From UBA1268 sp965662195 (GTDB taxonomy: Bacteria; Planctomycetota; Planctomycetia; Pirellulales; UBA1268), in NCBI GenBank assembly GCA_965662195.1, contig CBFIHA010000028.1, positions 1 through 41,625 of the forward strand: 41,625 nt of DNA, in the 5' to 3' direction. Shown piece after piece: positions 24,694 to 33,306 of the stretch (positions are counted from its first letter, which is position 1; the number at the start of each line of letters is the position of its first letter). Both the position numbers and the translations under genes were made by a program. A model generated the notes under the pieces. It saw nothing but the letters and a program-made list of their open reading frames with translations. It was not told the origin of the DNA and ran no database searches.

Positions 24694-27206
24694 GGCAGTC
24701 GAAGTTGCTCCTCCGGCAGTGGGCCAGGCGACCGGGCCGGGCCGCGGCGACGATCGCCAGCGTGGCCGTTGCCGTCGGCGCGGTGGTTGCCACCTGGGTA
24801 TCTGCCGACGCCTCGCGGACCGGTTACCGCCGGCTGACGGAGGCGGTCGAGGGGTTTCCAACAGTCGATGTCGCCGCCCGTGGCGGCGGGCGATTCGATG
24901 CCCCGGAACTGCCCAGCCTGGCTGACCTTCCGGGCATCCGGGCGGTGGTGCCACTCTTCTACCGGCCCACGCTGCTGCGGGTGGGTGAGCGGCGGGTCCG
25001 CGAGGTGGCGGTCGGTGTCGCTGCGCAGACATTGACCGAGCTGGGGCTGATGAAGCTCTCGGCCGGCCGGCCCTGCGTCAGCTTCGAAGAGGTGGTGCTG
25101 GAGGAATCACTCGCCGAGAGCCTCGGCCTCGGCCTGGGTGACGAGATCCTCTTCTTTGCCCGGCGACGGATTGACCGGATGACCGTGGTCGGACTGGCCG
25201 AGCGCGACTCAATCTCCTGGTTCGCCGAGACCTCCGGCGTGATCGTTGACATCCGGGTGCTCGGTGAGATGTCGCGTTCGCTGGGCAATATCGACCGGGC
25301 CCGTGTGGTGCTGAAACCGGAGGCGACGCGAAAGCAGGCTTTGAAGGCGATTCGGGAACGGCTGCCAGACAGCCTGCTGGCTGAAATTCCAGTCGGCCGG
25401 GCGAGCATGGCCGAAGACGTGCTGCACTCGGCCGATCTCGGCCTCGACTTTGTCACCGGCCTGACCGTGGCGATGGCCTGGTTCATCGTCGGCAATGCGA
25501 TGCTGATGAATGTGACCGAACGGCGACGGGGCTTTTCGCTGATGCGGTTGTTGGGCGCAACCGGCCGCCAGGTGCGGCGGCTGGTGGTGCTCGAAGCGGC
25601 CCTGCTCGGGCTGATCGGGGCGGCCCTGGGGGCAGGGCTCGGCCTGCTGGCGGCCGGGCCGATCTCGGCAGGTATCTCGCGAGCCCTGCAGGCGCCGCCG
25701 GGTGAGCAACTGCTGGTGCAGCCGCTGGTGCTGCCGGTCTCGATCGCCCTCGGTGTGCTGGTGGCGATGGCTGCCGCCTGGTGGCCAGCCCAGGAGGCGA
25801 CCGATGTCGATCTGCTCGAAGGCCTCGCCTCGGCCCCACAGCCGCCAGCCCGCGGCACTCCCTGGAAGTTCATCGCTGCCGTCGGGCTGCTGACCCTGCT
25901 GGCAGTTGCCAACCAGGCCCTCGTGCTGGCCGAAATTTTCCCTCCCCGCGCAGCGGTTCCCGGCGGCATGACGCTGCTGTTGGCCTTCGTGGCCACCACA
26001 CCAATCCTGCTGCCGCCGATCGCCCGGCTGCTGGCCCAGCTCATTCCCAGGCGGTTCCGGGTCGAGACCACGCTGGCCGTCGAGCAGATTCTGCGGCAGC
26101 CGGTGCGGACGGCGCTGACCACCGGCGTACTGGTGGTGGCGGTCACCAACGGCATCGGCCTGGGGCATGCCATCCGCGACAATGTGGACGACGTGCTCAG
26201 CTGGTATTCGCGGATGATGCGGGCCGACTGGGTGCTGACCCATGCCGGCATGATTTCAGCTGCCGGCAGCCAGGAGGGCTCCGATAGCGGCTCGGCTGAG
26301 GCCGAGGTGCAGAAGCTCGACGGGATCAGCCGGGTTGAGGGCATTGGGATTGCCACGGGCCGGCTGGCGGGGTCGGCCTGCGTGGTCGTGGCCCGCGACA
26401 TGACCCCGGGTGAGTCCCTGCCCCTGGAGCCGGTCGGCCTCTCAGCCGACGACCTGCGGGCGGCGCTTGAGCGGGGCGAGGTGGCCGCTGGCACGGTGCT
26501 CGCCCGCCGCACCGGGATCAATCCGGGAGACGAGGTGCCGGTTGAGGTCTTTGGCCGAACGACCACGGTGACGGTGGGCGGCCTGGTGATCGACTACACC
26601 TCGGGTGGGTCGTCATTGCATCTCACCCGCGCAGCCGCCCGCCGGCTTTTCGGCATGGACAAGGCCGACCTGCTGTTGGTGACGGCACCCGAGGGGCAGG
26701 CCGAGCAGCTCCGCGAACCGCTCAGTCGGATTGCCGACGAGCATGCCCTGCTGCTGCGAAGCTTTGGCGACGTGCGGGCCTTTGTCGACCGGATCGTGCA
26801 GGGGGTGGTCGGTTCACTCTGGGCGATCCTCGGGCTCGGCTTTGTGGTTGGCAGCCTGGGGGTGGCCAACACCGTGACGATGAACGTGCTGGAAAAGCGA
26901 CGAACCCTCGGCCTGCTCCGGGCGGTCGGTATGACCCGCGGCCAGGTGACCCGCATGGTGGTGATCGAAAGCCTGCTGTTGGGCGCGGCCGGTGGCCTGA
27001 TCGGGCTGTTTGGCGGTGTGACGACGGCGCTGTTCATTCAGCTGGCCAGCCAGCCGCTGCTGGGCCACCCGATTCAGGCCAGCTTTCGGCCTGATGTGGT
27101 GGCGGTCAATCTGATCGCGGCGGTTGGGATCACCGCGATCGCCGCCTGGTTGCCGGCCCGGCGGGCGGCGGGGCTCGACCTGTTGGAGTCGATCTCGGCG
27201 GAGTGA
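24690..27206 (+). CDS. FtsX-like ABC transporter permease
   Basis: Inner-membrane permease of 838 residues with a long N-terminal soluble (periplasmic-type) region, two FtsX domains and about eight or more membrane helices. Visible features are an N-terminal anchor (AATIASVAVAVGAVVATWVS), FVTGLTVAMAWFIVGNAMLM with the FtsX signature TERRRGFSLMRLLGATGRQV, a second soluble region (about 500-690), then VVGSLGVANTVTMNVLEKRR with GLLRAVGMTRGQV, and a C-terminal helix ending in PARRAAGLDLLESIS. It pairs with the ATPase immediately upstream. The FtsX duplication is typical of lipoprotein or peptide exporters. The TolC-family gene across the divergent region may supply the outer-membrane channel. The substrate cannot be inferred. 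Confidence 0.92.
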   Translation: MRQSKLLLRQWARRPGRAAATIASVAVAVGAVVATWVSADASRTGYRRLTEAVEGFPTVDVAARGGGRFDAPELPSLADLPGIRAVVPLFYRPTLLRVGERRVREVAVGVAAQTLTELGLMKLSAGRPCVSFEEVVLEESLAESLGLGLGDEILFFARRRIDRMTVVGLAERDSISWFAETSGVIVDIRVLGEMSRSLGNIDRARVVLKPEATRKQALKAIRERLPDSLLAEIPVGRASMAEDVLHSADLGLDFVTGLTVAMAWFIVGNAMLMNVTERRRGFSLMRLLGATGRQVRRLVVLEAALLGLIGAALGAGLGLLAAGPISAGISRALQAPPGEQLLVQPLVLPVSIALGVLVAMAAAWWPAQEATDVDLLEGLASAPQPPARGTPWKFIAAVGLLTLLAVANQALVLAEIFPPRAAVPGGMTLLLAFVATTPILLPPIARLLAQLIPRRFRVETTLAVEQILRQPVRTALTTGVLVVAVTNGIGLGHAIRDNVDDVLSWYSRMMRADWVLTHAGMISAAGSQEGSDSGSAEAEVQKLDGISRVEGIGIATGRLAGSACVVVARDMTPGESLPLEPVGLSADDLRAALERGEVAAGTVLARRTGINPGDEVPVEVFGRTTTVTVGGLVIDYTSGGSSLHLTRAAARRLFGMDKADLLLVTAPEGQAEQLREPLSRIADEHALLLRSFGDVRAFVDRIVQGVVGSLWAILGLGFVVGSLGVANTVTMNVLEKRRTLGLLRAVGMTRGQVTRMVVIESLLLGAAGGLIGLFGGVTTALFIQLASQPLLGHPIQASFRPDVVAVNLIAAVGITAIAAWLPARRAAGLDLLESISAE

Positions 27207-27451
27207 CACCAGCCGCGGGCCACAATCTCCCGCTGCATCCACTGTGGGCAGGCTTCGACCAAATTGTCCGATCGGGTTTGGCACGGGCAACTCGGGCAAA
27301 GTGGTGTCAGCGGCCCAACGCGACCACCGTTGCAAAGTGCCCGCGTAGAGTTTGCCTGCGGGACGTTCGCAGGACGTGGCGTCTCTCCCGCCGGTGGTTC
27401 AGGACCTGCATTCAACAGGCCCCGAAAACCGGCCTCACCCGGGAGGACACC

Positions 27452-27997
27452 ATGCAGACTGAGCCCCAGATCTGCTTCGATGATATTCCGATCGACGAGC
27501 AGGTGCGGGAGGCGGCACTCGACGCGATTGCCGACCTTGAGCAACTCTCCAACCGCATCACCGGTTGTCATGTGGTGATCTCCCAGCCGCATCGGCATCA
27601 CCAGCGGGGCCGGCTCTACTCCGTTCGCATTGACCTGTTCGTGCCGGGCGCCGAGATCGTGGTCAATCGCGACCACCATCTCGACCATGCCCATGAGGAC
27701 GTGATGGTTGCCCTGCGGGACGCTTTTCTGGTGGCCCGTCGGCTGCTGGAAGATCACCTGCACCGGCTACGGGGTGAAGAAAAGAACCACCTGTTGCCGC
27801 TGCAGGGCCGGGTCACGCAGATCTTTCCGCTGCAGGGGTACGGCTTCATCGAGACTTCGGATGGCCGCGAGGTCTATTTCCACCGCAACGCGGTCTCCGA
27901 CAACGACTACACCATGCTCGACATCGGCAGCAGTGTCACCTTCGGCGAGGAGCAGGGAGAGAAGGGAACACAGGCAACATTCGTCCATCTGCACTGA
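27452..27997 (+). CDS. HPF/RaiA-like ribosome factor fused to a cold-shock domain
   Basis: A protein of 181 residues. Residues 1-105 resemble hibernation promoting factor (sigma-54 modulation protein/RaiA fold): FDDIPIDEQVREAALDAIAD, CHVVISQPHRHHQRGRLYSV and EIVVNRDHHLDHAHEDVMVA. These proteins bind the 30S decoding region and idle ribosomes. Residues about 113-181 are a cold-shock domain with RNP1-like GYGFIETSDG and RNP2-like EVYFHRNAV, an RNA-binding fold. ATG 27452 has GGGAGG upstream. Such HPF-CSD fusions occur in several bacteria. It heads a plus-strand trio with a hydrolase and a phosphoribosyltransferase and faces rtcB-archease, which suggests a stress-related set. Confidence 0.88.
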   Translation: MQTEPQICFDDIPIDEQVREAALDAIADLEQLSNRITGCHVVISQPHRHHQRGRLYSVRIDLFVPGAEIVVNRDHHLDHAHEDVMVALRDAFLVARRLLEDHLHRLRGEEKNHLLPLQGRVTQIFPLQGYGFIETSDGREVYFHRNAVSDNDYTMLDIGSSVTFGEEQGEKGTQATFVHLH

Positions 27998-28030
27998 CCA
28001 CTTTTCCAGTCCCATCACCGGAGCGCCGCC

Positions 28031-28696
28031 ATGCCGCTGACCCACACCCTTTCGACCTTTGACGTCGAGATTCCCACCACCTCTCTTGCCGGCAGCCCCA
28101 GCCAGTTACCGGGTCGGCTCTGCCTGCCCGAGTCGGCGATCGGCCTGGTGCTCTTCGCCCACGGCAGCGGCAGCAGCCGCCGCAGCCCGCGGAACGCCCA
28201 TGTGGCCGAGGTGCTCCACGAGGGCTGGATCGGCACGCTGCTGTTTGACCTGCTGACCGAGCAGGAGGCGACCGACCGGGTCAACGTGTTCGACATCAGT
28301 CTGCTGGCCGATCGACTCGGTGACGCCATCCGGTTTGTCCGGGAGCACGAGCAGACCGCCGGCCTACCACTGGGGCTGTTTGGGGCCAGCACCGGAGCAG
28401 CGGCGGCGATCGTCGCAGCGGCAGCCGATGCTGACATCGCAGCGGTGGTCTCGCGGGGCGGCCGGCCCGACCTGGCCGGCACGGCCCTGCGGCGGCTGCG
28501 GGCGCCGACCCTGCTGATCGTTGGCGGACACGATCCGCAGGTGCTGGCCCTCAACGAGGCGGCCCTCGGTGAGCTGCCGGGACAGAAGCGGATGGCAATT
28601 GTGCCAGGGGCAACGCATTTGTTTGAAGAGCCGGGCACTCTCGATGAGGTGGCCCGGCTGGCGGCCGAGTGGTTCGGTCGGCAGCTCCGGGGATAA
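28031..28696 (+). CDS. Alpha/beta hydrolase (dienelactone-hydrolase-like)
   Basis: A cytoplasmic serine hydrolase of 221 residues. The triad is visible: nucleophile Ser in GLFGASTGAAA, Asp in LIVGGHDPQVL, and His in PGATHLFEEPG near the end. The oxyanion region is LFAHGSGSSRRSPRN. The protein matches the hydrolase half of PRTase-hydrolase fusions known in actinobacteria such as mycobacteria; here the PRTase is a separate gene 21 bases downstream, so the two products probably act together. The substrate is unknown. The N-terminal 25 residues are poorly conserved. Confidence 0.85.
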   Translation: MPLTHTLSTFDVEIPTTSLAGSPSQLPGRLCLPESAIGLVLFAHGSGSSRRSPRNAHVAEVLHEGWIGTLLFDLLTEQEATDRVNVFDISLLADRLGDAIRFVREHEQTAGLPLGLFGASTGAAAAIVAAAADADIAAVVSRGGRPDLAGTALRRLRAPTLLIVGGHDPQVLALNEAALGELPGQKRMAIVPGATHLFEEPGTLDEVARLAAEWFGRQLRG

Positions 28697-28717
28697 CACG
28701 TTTCAAGGGGAAAACCG

Positions 28718-29392
28718 ATGTTGTTTCACGATCGTGACGAGGCGGGCTGGCAACTGGTTGAGCGGCTGCGGGGCAGCCGGGTGGAAAAGCCACTGGTGTT
28801 GGCGATTCCCCGCGGTGGCGTTGAAGTGGGGGCGGCGATTGCCCGCGGCCTCGGGGCGGAACTTGATGTGGTCCTCTCCCGCAAGCTGCGGTCCCCCCAC
28901 CAGCCGGAGCTGGCCATCGGGGCGGTGACCGAGAACGGCGAGATCTATCTCAACCACTTTGCCTCGGCGATGACCGATGTCGGCAGCAGCTTCATCGAGA
29001 CCGAACGGCGGCGGCAGCTCGACGAGATCGAGCGGCGAAAAACGGCGATTCGTGCCGTCCGCCCCCGGGCTGAGATTGCCGGACGGACGGTGATCCTCAC
29101 CGATGACGGCATCGCCACCGGGGCGACCATGATCGCCGCCCTCAAAATGGTCCGGGCCGCCGGGGCTGGTGAAATCATCGTGGCGGTGCCGGTCGGTGCT
29201 CCCGACCGAATCGATGCCCTCCGGCCGCTCTGTGACCGGATCGTCTGCCTGCAGGAGCCGATCGACTTCTGGGCGGTGGGCCAGTTCTATCGTCACTTCG
29301 AGCAGGTCAGCGATGCCCGGGTGATCGAATTGCTCCGCGAGTACGGCCTGCCGGCAACCAAATGGGAACACCCAGCCACAGCCCATGCCTGA
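28718..29392 (+). CDS. Phosphoribosyltransferase-fold protein
   Basis: A type I PRTase-like protein of 224 residues. It has the PRPP-binding loop VILTDDGIATGATMIAAL and an N-terminal LVLAIPRGGVEVGAAIARGL. The middle stretch LSRKLRSPHQPELAIGAV is characteristic of the stress-associated PRTase family rather than of a purine or pyrimidine salvage enzyme. The Shine-Dalgarno AAGGGGAA precedes ATG 28718. The gene is close behind the hydrolase on the same strand and converges with rtcB, whose stop is 12 bases away. The base it acts on is not known. Confidence 0.85.
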   Translation: MLFHDRDEAGWQLVERLRGSRVEKPLVLAIPRGGVEVGAAIARGLGAELDVVLSRKLRSPHQPELAIGAVTENGEIYLNHFASAMTDVGSSFIETERRRQLDEIERRKTAIRAVRPRAEIAGRTVILTDDGIATGATMIAALKMVRAAGAGEIIVAVPVGAPDRIDALRPLCDRIVCLQEPIDFWAVGQFYRHFEQVSDARVIELLREYGLPATKWEHPATAHA

Positions 29393-29404
29393 TGGTTGCC
29401 GGCC

Positions 29405-30886
29405 TCAGCCCTTGATGACTCCGAGCGGCCGGAGCCGGGCGACCTTCAGCGACAGGCCGGCCCGGTGGACGATATCGACCACGACATCAACGTCCTTGTA
29501 GGCGGCGGGCTGTTCTTCGGCCAATCCCTCGCGGCTGCGGCTTTTGGCAATCACCCCCTGATCGGCCAGCTCTTTTTGAATGTTGCGGCCCCGGGCGGCG
29601 CGGGTGGCTGCCGTCCGGCTCAGGCAGCGGCCCGCGCCGTGGCAGGTGGTGCCAAAGGACCGCTCCAGCGCCCGCGGCCCGCCCCGCAGCACCCAACTGG
29701 CCCGGCCCATGTCGCCCGGAATGATCACCGGCTGCCCGACTGCTCGGTAGCGGTCAGGGACCTCAGGATGCCCGGCCGGAAAGGCCCGCGTCGCTCCCTT
29801 GCGGTGCACACAGAGGGGCCGGCGGTCGCCGTCGGTGCCGTGCTCTTCGATCTTGGCCATGTTGTGGGCGACGTCATAGAGCAGCTCCATGCCAAGGCTC
29901 TCCCATGATCTGCCAAAGATGCGGGCAAAGACCTCGCGGCACTGCCACATGAGCAGCTGCCGGTTGCAGAAGGCATAGTTGGCTGCCGCCCGCATCGCCC
30001 CGAGATAGTGCCGGCCTTCGTCGCTGTCCACCGGAGCACAGACCAGCTGCCGGTCGGGCAGGTCGATGCCGTACTTCGCCGGGGCCTGCCTGAGGCTGCG
30101 GAGGGCGTCGTCGCAGACCTGATAGCCGAGGCCGCGGGAGCCGGAGTGAATCAGCAGGCAGACCTGCCCGGTACTGAGGCCAAAGCTGGCTGCTGCCGCG
30201 GGATCCTCCACCCGATCGACCAGCTGCACCTCAATGAAATGATTGCCGGCCCCGACTGTGCCGCACTGGTCGTAGCCCCGGGCGATGGCCCGGTCGCTGA
30301 CCAGCTCGGGCCGGGGGCCATCGATCCGGCCGGCCGCCTCGGTGCAGGCGATGTCATCGGCCGTCGCCAGGCCGCGGTCGGCCAGAAACGGCACGCCCCG
30401 GTCCATCAATTCCCGCAGATCCTCGGGGGCGAAGTGATACCTGCCCCCTTGCCCGACGCCGACCGGCACGTCGCGGAGCAGCTGGGCGATCAGCTGCGGC
30501 AGCACTGGCTCGACATCCGCCAGCGTCAGGTTGGTCCGGACCAGCCGAACGCCACAGTTGATGTCATAGCCGACGCCGCCGGGGGAGACGACGCCACCGG
30601 CGGCCGGATCGGTCGCGCAGACGCCGCCGATGCAGAAGCCGTAGCCCCAGTGAATGTCGGGCATGGCGAGGCTGGCGCGGACGATGCCCGGCAGAAAGGC
30701 GACGTTGGCCACCTGTTCGGGAGCCCGGTCACTCTGCAAGAGCGGCAGCAATCGCTCATCGGCAAAGATCAGCCCATCGACCAGCATGCCCGGTTTGTAC
30801 GACTTGGGAATCCGGTAGGTACAGTCATCGACCGGCTCGAGCGGCCCGTCAAAGCGGCGGTCGGAGGCAGCGGTGGGAGCGGGCAT
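29405..30886 (-). CDS. rtcB: RtcB-type 3'-phosphate RNA ligase
   Basis: GTP- and Mn-dependent ligase that joins RNA 2',3'-cyclic phosphate or 3'-phosphate to 5'-OH ends, in tRNA splicing or RNA repair. The 493-residue product starts the conserved region at YRIPKSYKPGM and contains AMPDIHWGYGFCIGGV, GGVGYDINCGVRL with metal-ligand Asp and Cys, GAGNHFIEVQ, IHSGSRGLGYQV and FGTTCHGAGR with the nearby catalytic His region. All are intact, so it is probably active. ATG 30886 gives the usual short leader. A TTG at 30958 overlapping the archease stop would add 24 non-conserved residues. It is transcribed behind archease, its activating partner. Confidence 0.95.
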   Translation of the reverse strand: MPAPTAASDRRFDGPLEPVDDCTYRIPKSYKPGMLVDGLIFADERLLPLLQSDRAPEQVANVAFLPGIVRASLAMPDIHWGYGFCIGGVCATDPAAGGVVSPGGVGYDINCGVRLVRTNLTLADVEPVLPQLIAQLLRDVPVGVGQGGRYHFAPEDLRELMDRGVPFLADRGLATADDIACTEAAGRIDGPRPELVSDRAIARGYDQCGTVGAGNHFIEVQLVDRVEDPAAAASFGLSTGQVCLLIHSGSRGLGYQVCDDALRSLRQAPAKYGIDLPDRQLVCAPVDSDEGRHYLGAMRAAANYAFCNRQLLMWQCREVFARIFGRSWESLGMELLYDVAHNMAKIEEHGTDGDRRPLCVHRKGATRAFPAGHPEVPDRYRAVGQPVIIPGDMGRASWVLRGGPRALERSFGTTCHGAGRCLSRTAATRAARGRNIQKELADQGVIAKSRSREGLAEEQPAAYKDVDVVVDIVHRAGLSLKVARLRPLGVIKG

Positions 30887-30954
30887 GGGACGTTCCAGTG
30901 AGGGTCGCGCATGACAGTCTGATCGGCCAAGCCTGCCGCTAGCCGTCCCCAAAA

Positions 30955-31365
30955 TCAAATATCGAGAATCAGCGTCGCCTCCCAGCCAGCGTCGCTCTGG
31001 CGAACGTCGAGTTCATGCTGCGTGATTGCCTTGACTTCGTGGGCCAGCTGGTGCCGGACAGGGTCGAACGGCTCACCTCGGCAGTCAGCCCGCAGGCCGT
31101 CTGCCGTGTGGGACACCCGGCACTCAGCGAACAGCAGCCGCCGCAGGTCGAAGGCGGCGAGGAGTTCCCCGAGCAGGTCGAAGAGCAGCCAGACCGGCTC
31201 CGTGCCGGCCACGCTGAGGGTCTCCGCCACAGCCGGCCGGATGGTGGACACATCACCGGCAATCACCTCGGTCAGGCCGGCGGCAGCCTCTTCACAGAGC
31301 CTTTCAAAGCCCCCGGCCCGTACCCGCAGCCCCAGGTCAGCGGTATGGTCAAAAATTTCATGCAT
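30955..31365 (-). CDS. Archease
   Basis: A small acidic metal-binding protein of 136 residues that promotes RtcB guanylylation and turnover. The marks are EIFDHTADLGLRVRA at the N-terminus, with the Asp/His pair, and AGWEATLILDI at the C-terminus, whose Asp residues complete the metal site. WLLFDLLGELLAAFD and KAITQHELDVR lie between, and the length is normal. It is the first gene of an archease-rtcB unit. The upstream gap to the divergent DUF1559 gene is 114 bases and must hold both promoters. Confidence 0.93.
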   Translation of the reverse strand: MHEIFDHTADLGLRVRAGGFERLCEEAAAGLTEVIAGDVSTIRPAVAETLSVAGTEPVWLLFDLLGELLAAFDLRRLLFAECRVSHTADGLRADCRGEPFDPVRHQLAHEVKAITQHELDVRQSDAGWEATLILDI

Positions 31366-31479
31366 CGTTAGGCACCGCCGGTCACGGCGGCCGTCCGTTC
31401 CTTCGCGGGCTTTTTCTTCGCCGCGCCGCCATTGAGGGGTATGCTACGCGAGCGAGGCAGGGCTGGAGGAGGTTTCGGG

Positions 31480-32505
31480 ATGAATCGGAATCAGGCGAGT
31501 AGCAGCAGCCGACCGCTACATGGTTTTACGCTCATCGAACTGCTGGTGGTCATTGCCATCATCGGCGTGCTGACCGGCCTGCTGCTTCCGGCGGTTCAGT
31601 CCTCCCGAGAAGCGGGGCGACGAACGGCATGCACAAACCGAATGCGACAGCTCGGGATCGCGATTCATCAATATCACGACGCCCGTCAGCAATACCCCGC
31701 GGCGAGACAGACCACTCGGAGCCTTCTCGCACCCTCCCAGTTCTCTGTCCTGCCTGACCATTTGGTCGGCGTGGCAGAGGCAGATGACACCTTTCCCTTA
31801 CGGATCGAACAGGTGGGCAGTTGGCTGCTGCAGATTCAGCCGTTTCTTGAGGAGCAGGACGGCCATCGCCGCTGGGGAGCGGCGACGACCCTCGCTGAGG
31901 TCTATGCGACACACGCGGCGGTGGGCCGACTTGTCATCCCGGGATTTCTCTGCCCTTCGGACTCACGGGCAGCCCAGGGCCGCAACCCCTGGGGCTACGG
32001 CCTGACCAACTTCCTCGCAGTCGCCGGCAATAACGAATACATCGATGACGATGGCCACGCCTGCAACGCAACCAACGGCGTCTTCCCAACTCAAAGCTGG
32101 ACCTGGTCGCCGAAGCCGAAGGTGACGGTTGCCAATCTGACGGCTGGCCTGAGCAAGGTAACGCTTGTTGGAGAACGCCCGATTTCAGTCGATCAATACT
32201 TTGGTCGCTGGACGATGACTGACTTTGATACTGTTCTGGCCAACCCCAACATGGAGTTCTCGGTCATCACGACGGACGGTCAAGGCAATCCCTGCCCGTC
32301 GCCGGGGTATTTCCGTGACGACACGCCGGACAATCCCTGTGCTGCGACTCATTTTTGGAGCCTGCACCCCGGGGGTGGCTCGTGGCTGATGGCTGATGGC
32401 AGTGTGCAATTTCTTGACTACTCTGCCGCGACCACCGTCCTGCCAGCGATGGCAAGCGTTGACGGCACCACCCCCGACGCGACAGTAATTTCCACCGCCG
32501 AGTGA
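31480..32505 (+). CDS. DUF1559 pilin-like secreted protein
   Basis: A 341-residue member of the large planctomycete DUF1559 family, with a type IV pilin/type II pseudopilin N-terminus: GFTLIELLVVIAIIGVLTGL, in which the Gly before Phe would be the prepilin peptidase site, then LLPAVQSSREAGRR. The C-terminal hallmark is HPGGGSWLMADGSVQFLD. The middle is a variable beta-rich domain. The ATG at 31480 was chosen because GGAGG lies about eight bases upstream; the longer frame from 31432 would give an unusual leader. The role is unknown, but probably extracellular or envelope-bound. It is followed by a small membrane-anchored partner 7 bases later, an arrangement common in this group. Confidence 0.93.
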   Translation: MNRNQASSSSRPLHGFTLIELLVVIAIIGVLTGLLLPAVQSSREAGRRTACTNRMRQLGIAIHQYHDARQQYPAARQTTRSLLAPSQFSVLPDHLVGVAEADDTFPLRIEQVGSWLLQIQPFLEEQDGHRRWGAATTLAEVYATHAAVGRLVIPGFLCPSDSRAAQGRNPWGYGLTNFLAVAGNNEYIDDDGHACNATNGVFPTQSWTWSPKPKVTVANLTAGLSKVTLVGERPISVDQYFGRWTMTDFDTVLANPNMEFSVITTDGQGNPCPSPGYFRDDTPDNPCAATHFWSLHPGGGSWLMADGSVQFLDYSAATTVLPAMASVDGTTPDATVISTAE

Positions 32506-32512
32506 GGCCGCC

Positions 32513-33184
32513 ATGAGCGTTGACCGCCCATTCCAGCAGCGACTTGAAGCTTTCATCGAGTGGTCGGCCCTGAATCGCAGCAGGGTGCTGGCAGGCTTAC
32601 TTGTGTGCTTTGCCTGTTTACTCGCCGGGCGATACTGCTGGAAGGTGGTGAGGACCTTCGGCCAAACACCGCTTGAGGGCACCGTCAGCTTCGACGGTGC
32701 CCCAATTCGATATGGCATCGTGACACTGGTGACCGAAGACAACCAGATTCTGTATGCAACCATTGGGTCAGACGGTCGCTACCGATTCCCGCATGTTCCG
32801 CGGGGCAGGCTTCGGGTGGCTGTCTCAAGCCCGAACCCAAAATCAGTCTTTGAGCAAGCCCGAACCAAAGCACCTGTACAACCTTCAACACGGAACAACG
32901 TCACGGGAACAGCAAGCAACCGTGGTAAAGATGCCCGCCCATCTCCTGAAAAATTGGGGGCGACCACCGTTGCCCTGCCGATCACAGCCGAATTTCCCAA
33001 AGCGGCTTCTCGCGGAACCCAGCAACGGCAGTGGCGACCGATCCCCGGTCGTTACGCCAATCCAGCAACCTCTGGACTTGCAATCGACGCCGCGACTACC
33101 GAGGGAATCCAAAATTTGGTAATCAACCGGCCCGATCCGGAAGTTGTGCCGAAAAGATCAGCAAAGATCGAAAGCGATCCTTAG
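32513..33184 (+). CDS. Membrane-anchored carboxypeptidase-regulatory-like protein
   Basis: A 223-residue protein with one N-terminal membrane helix (VLAGLLVCFACLLAGRYCW, about 25-43), then a transthyretin-like beta sandwich: LEGTVSFDGAPIRYGIVTLV, GSDGRYRFPHVPRGRLRVAV. A Pro/Thr-rich linker follows, and a second short piece, IPGRYANPATSGLAIDA, resembles the end of the same fold. Such proteins commonly follow DUF1559 genes in planctomycetes. The function is unknown; a partner or sorting role for the pilin-like protein is only an inference. Base composition is lower in GC than in neighbouring genes. Its TAG stop is immediately followed by the 3' end of a minus-strand tRNA gene. Confidence 0.8.
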   Translation: MSVDRPFQQRLEAFIEWSALNRSRVLAGLLVCFACLLAGRYCWKVVRTFGQTPLEGTVSFDGAPIRYGIVTLVTEDNQILYATIGSDGRYRFPHVPRGRLRVAVSSPNPKSVFEQARTKAPVQPSTRNNVTGTASNRGKDARPSPEKLGATTVALPITAEFPKAASRGTQQRQWRPIPGRYANPATSGLAIDAATTEGIQNLVINRPDPEVVPKRSAKIESDP

Positions 33185-33257
33185 TACCCCCACGGGGAGT
33201 CGAACCCCGGTTTTCGGACTGAGAACCCGATGTCCTAGGCCACTAGACGATGGGGGC
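33185..33257 (-). tRNA. tRNA-Glu (anticodon CUC)
   Basis: A 73-base cloverleaf on the minus strand: acceptor GCCCCCA with TGGGGGT (a G1:U72 wobble, then six Watson-Crick pairs), a D arm of the usual tRNA-Glu form (GTCTAGTGGCCTAGGAC), anticodon stem TCGGG/TCCGA with loop TTCTCAG, which gives anticodon CTC, and T arm CCGGGGTTCGACTCCCCG. The discriminator is A. CCA is not encoded (CTA follows), so it must be added by nucleotidyltransferase. Anticodon CUC reads GAG, a frequent codon in this GC-rich DNA. Confidence 0.95.
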
Positions 33258-33277
33258 GGGTACCACGAACTCCTCTG

Positions 33278-33306
33278 ACGGTAGCGATCGCCATTGGGGT
33301 TTTCAA
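33278..33306 (-). promoter_or_regulatory. Probable promoter of tRNA-Glu
   Basis: On the minus strand TTGAAA (33306-33301), a 17-base spacer and TACCGT (33283-33278) place a start about 14 bases before the mature tRNA 5' end. The -35 box overlaps the stop of the kinase gene. Confidence 0.4.

Noticed and set aside
24959..26566. 535-codon minus-strand open frame
   Set aside because: It is antisense to the FtsX-type permease, very rich in Ser and Arg, and has no recognisable domain.
27283..27306. Possible sigma-54 promoter (TTTGGCACGGGC) before the HPF fusion
   Set aside because: The GG is not followed by GC at the required spacing, so the -24/-12 rule is not met.
30887..30958. TTG start for rtcB overlapping the archease stop
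   Set aside because: It would add 24 non-conserved residues. ATG 30886 gives the usual RtcB N-terminus, though the overlap is suggestive and not excluded.
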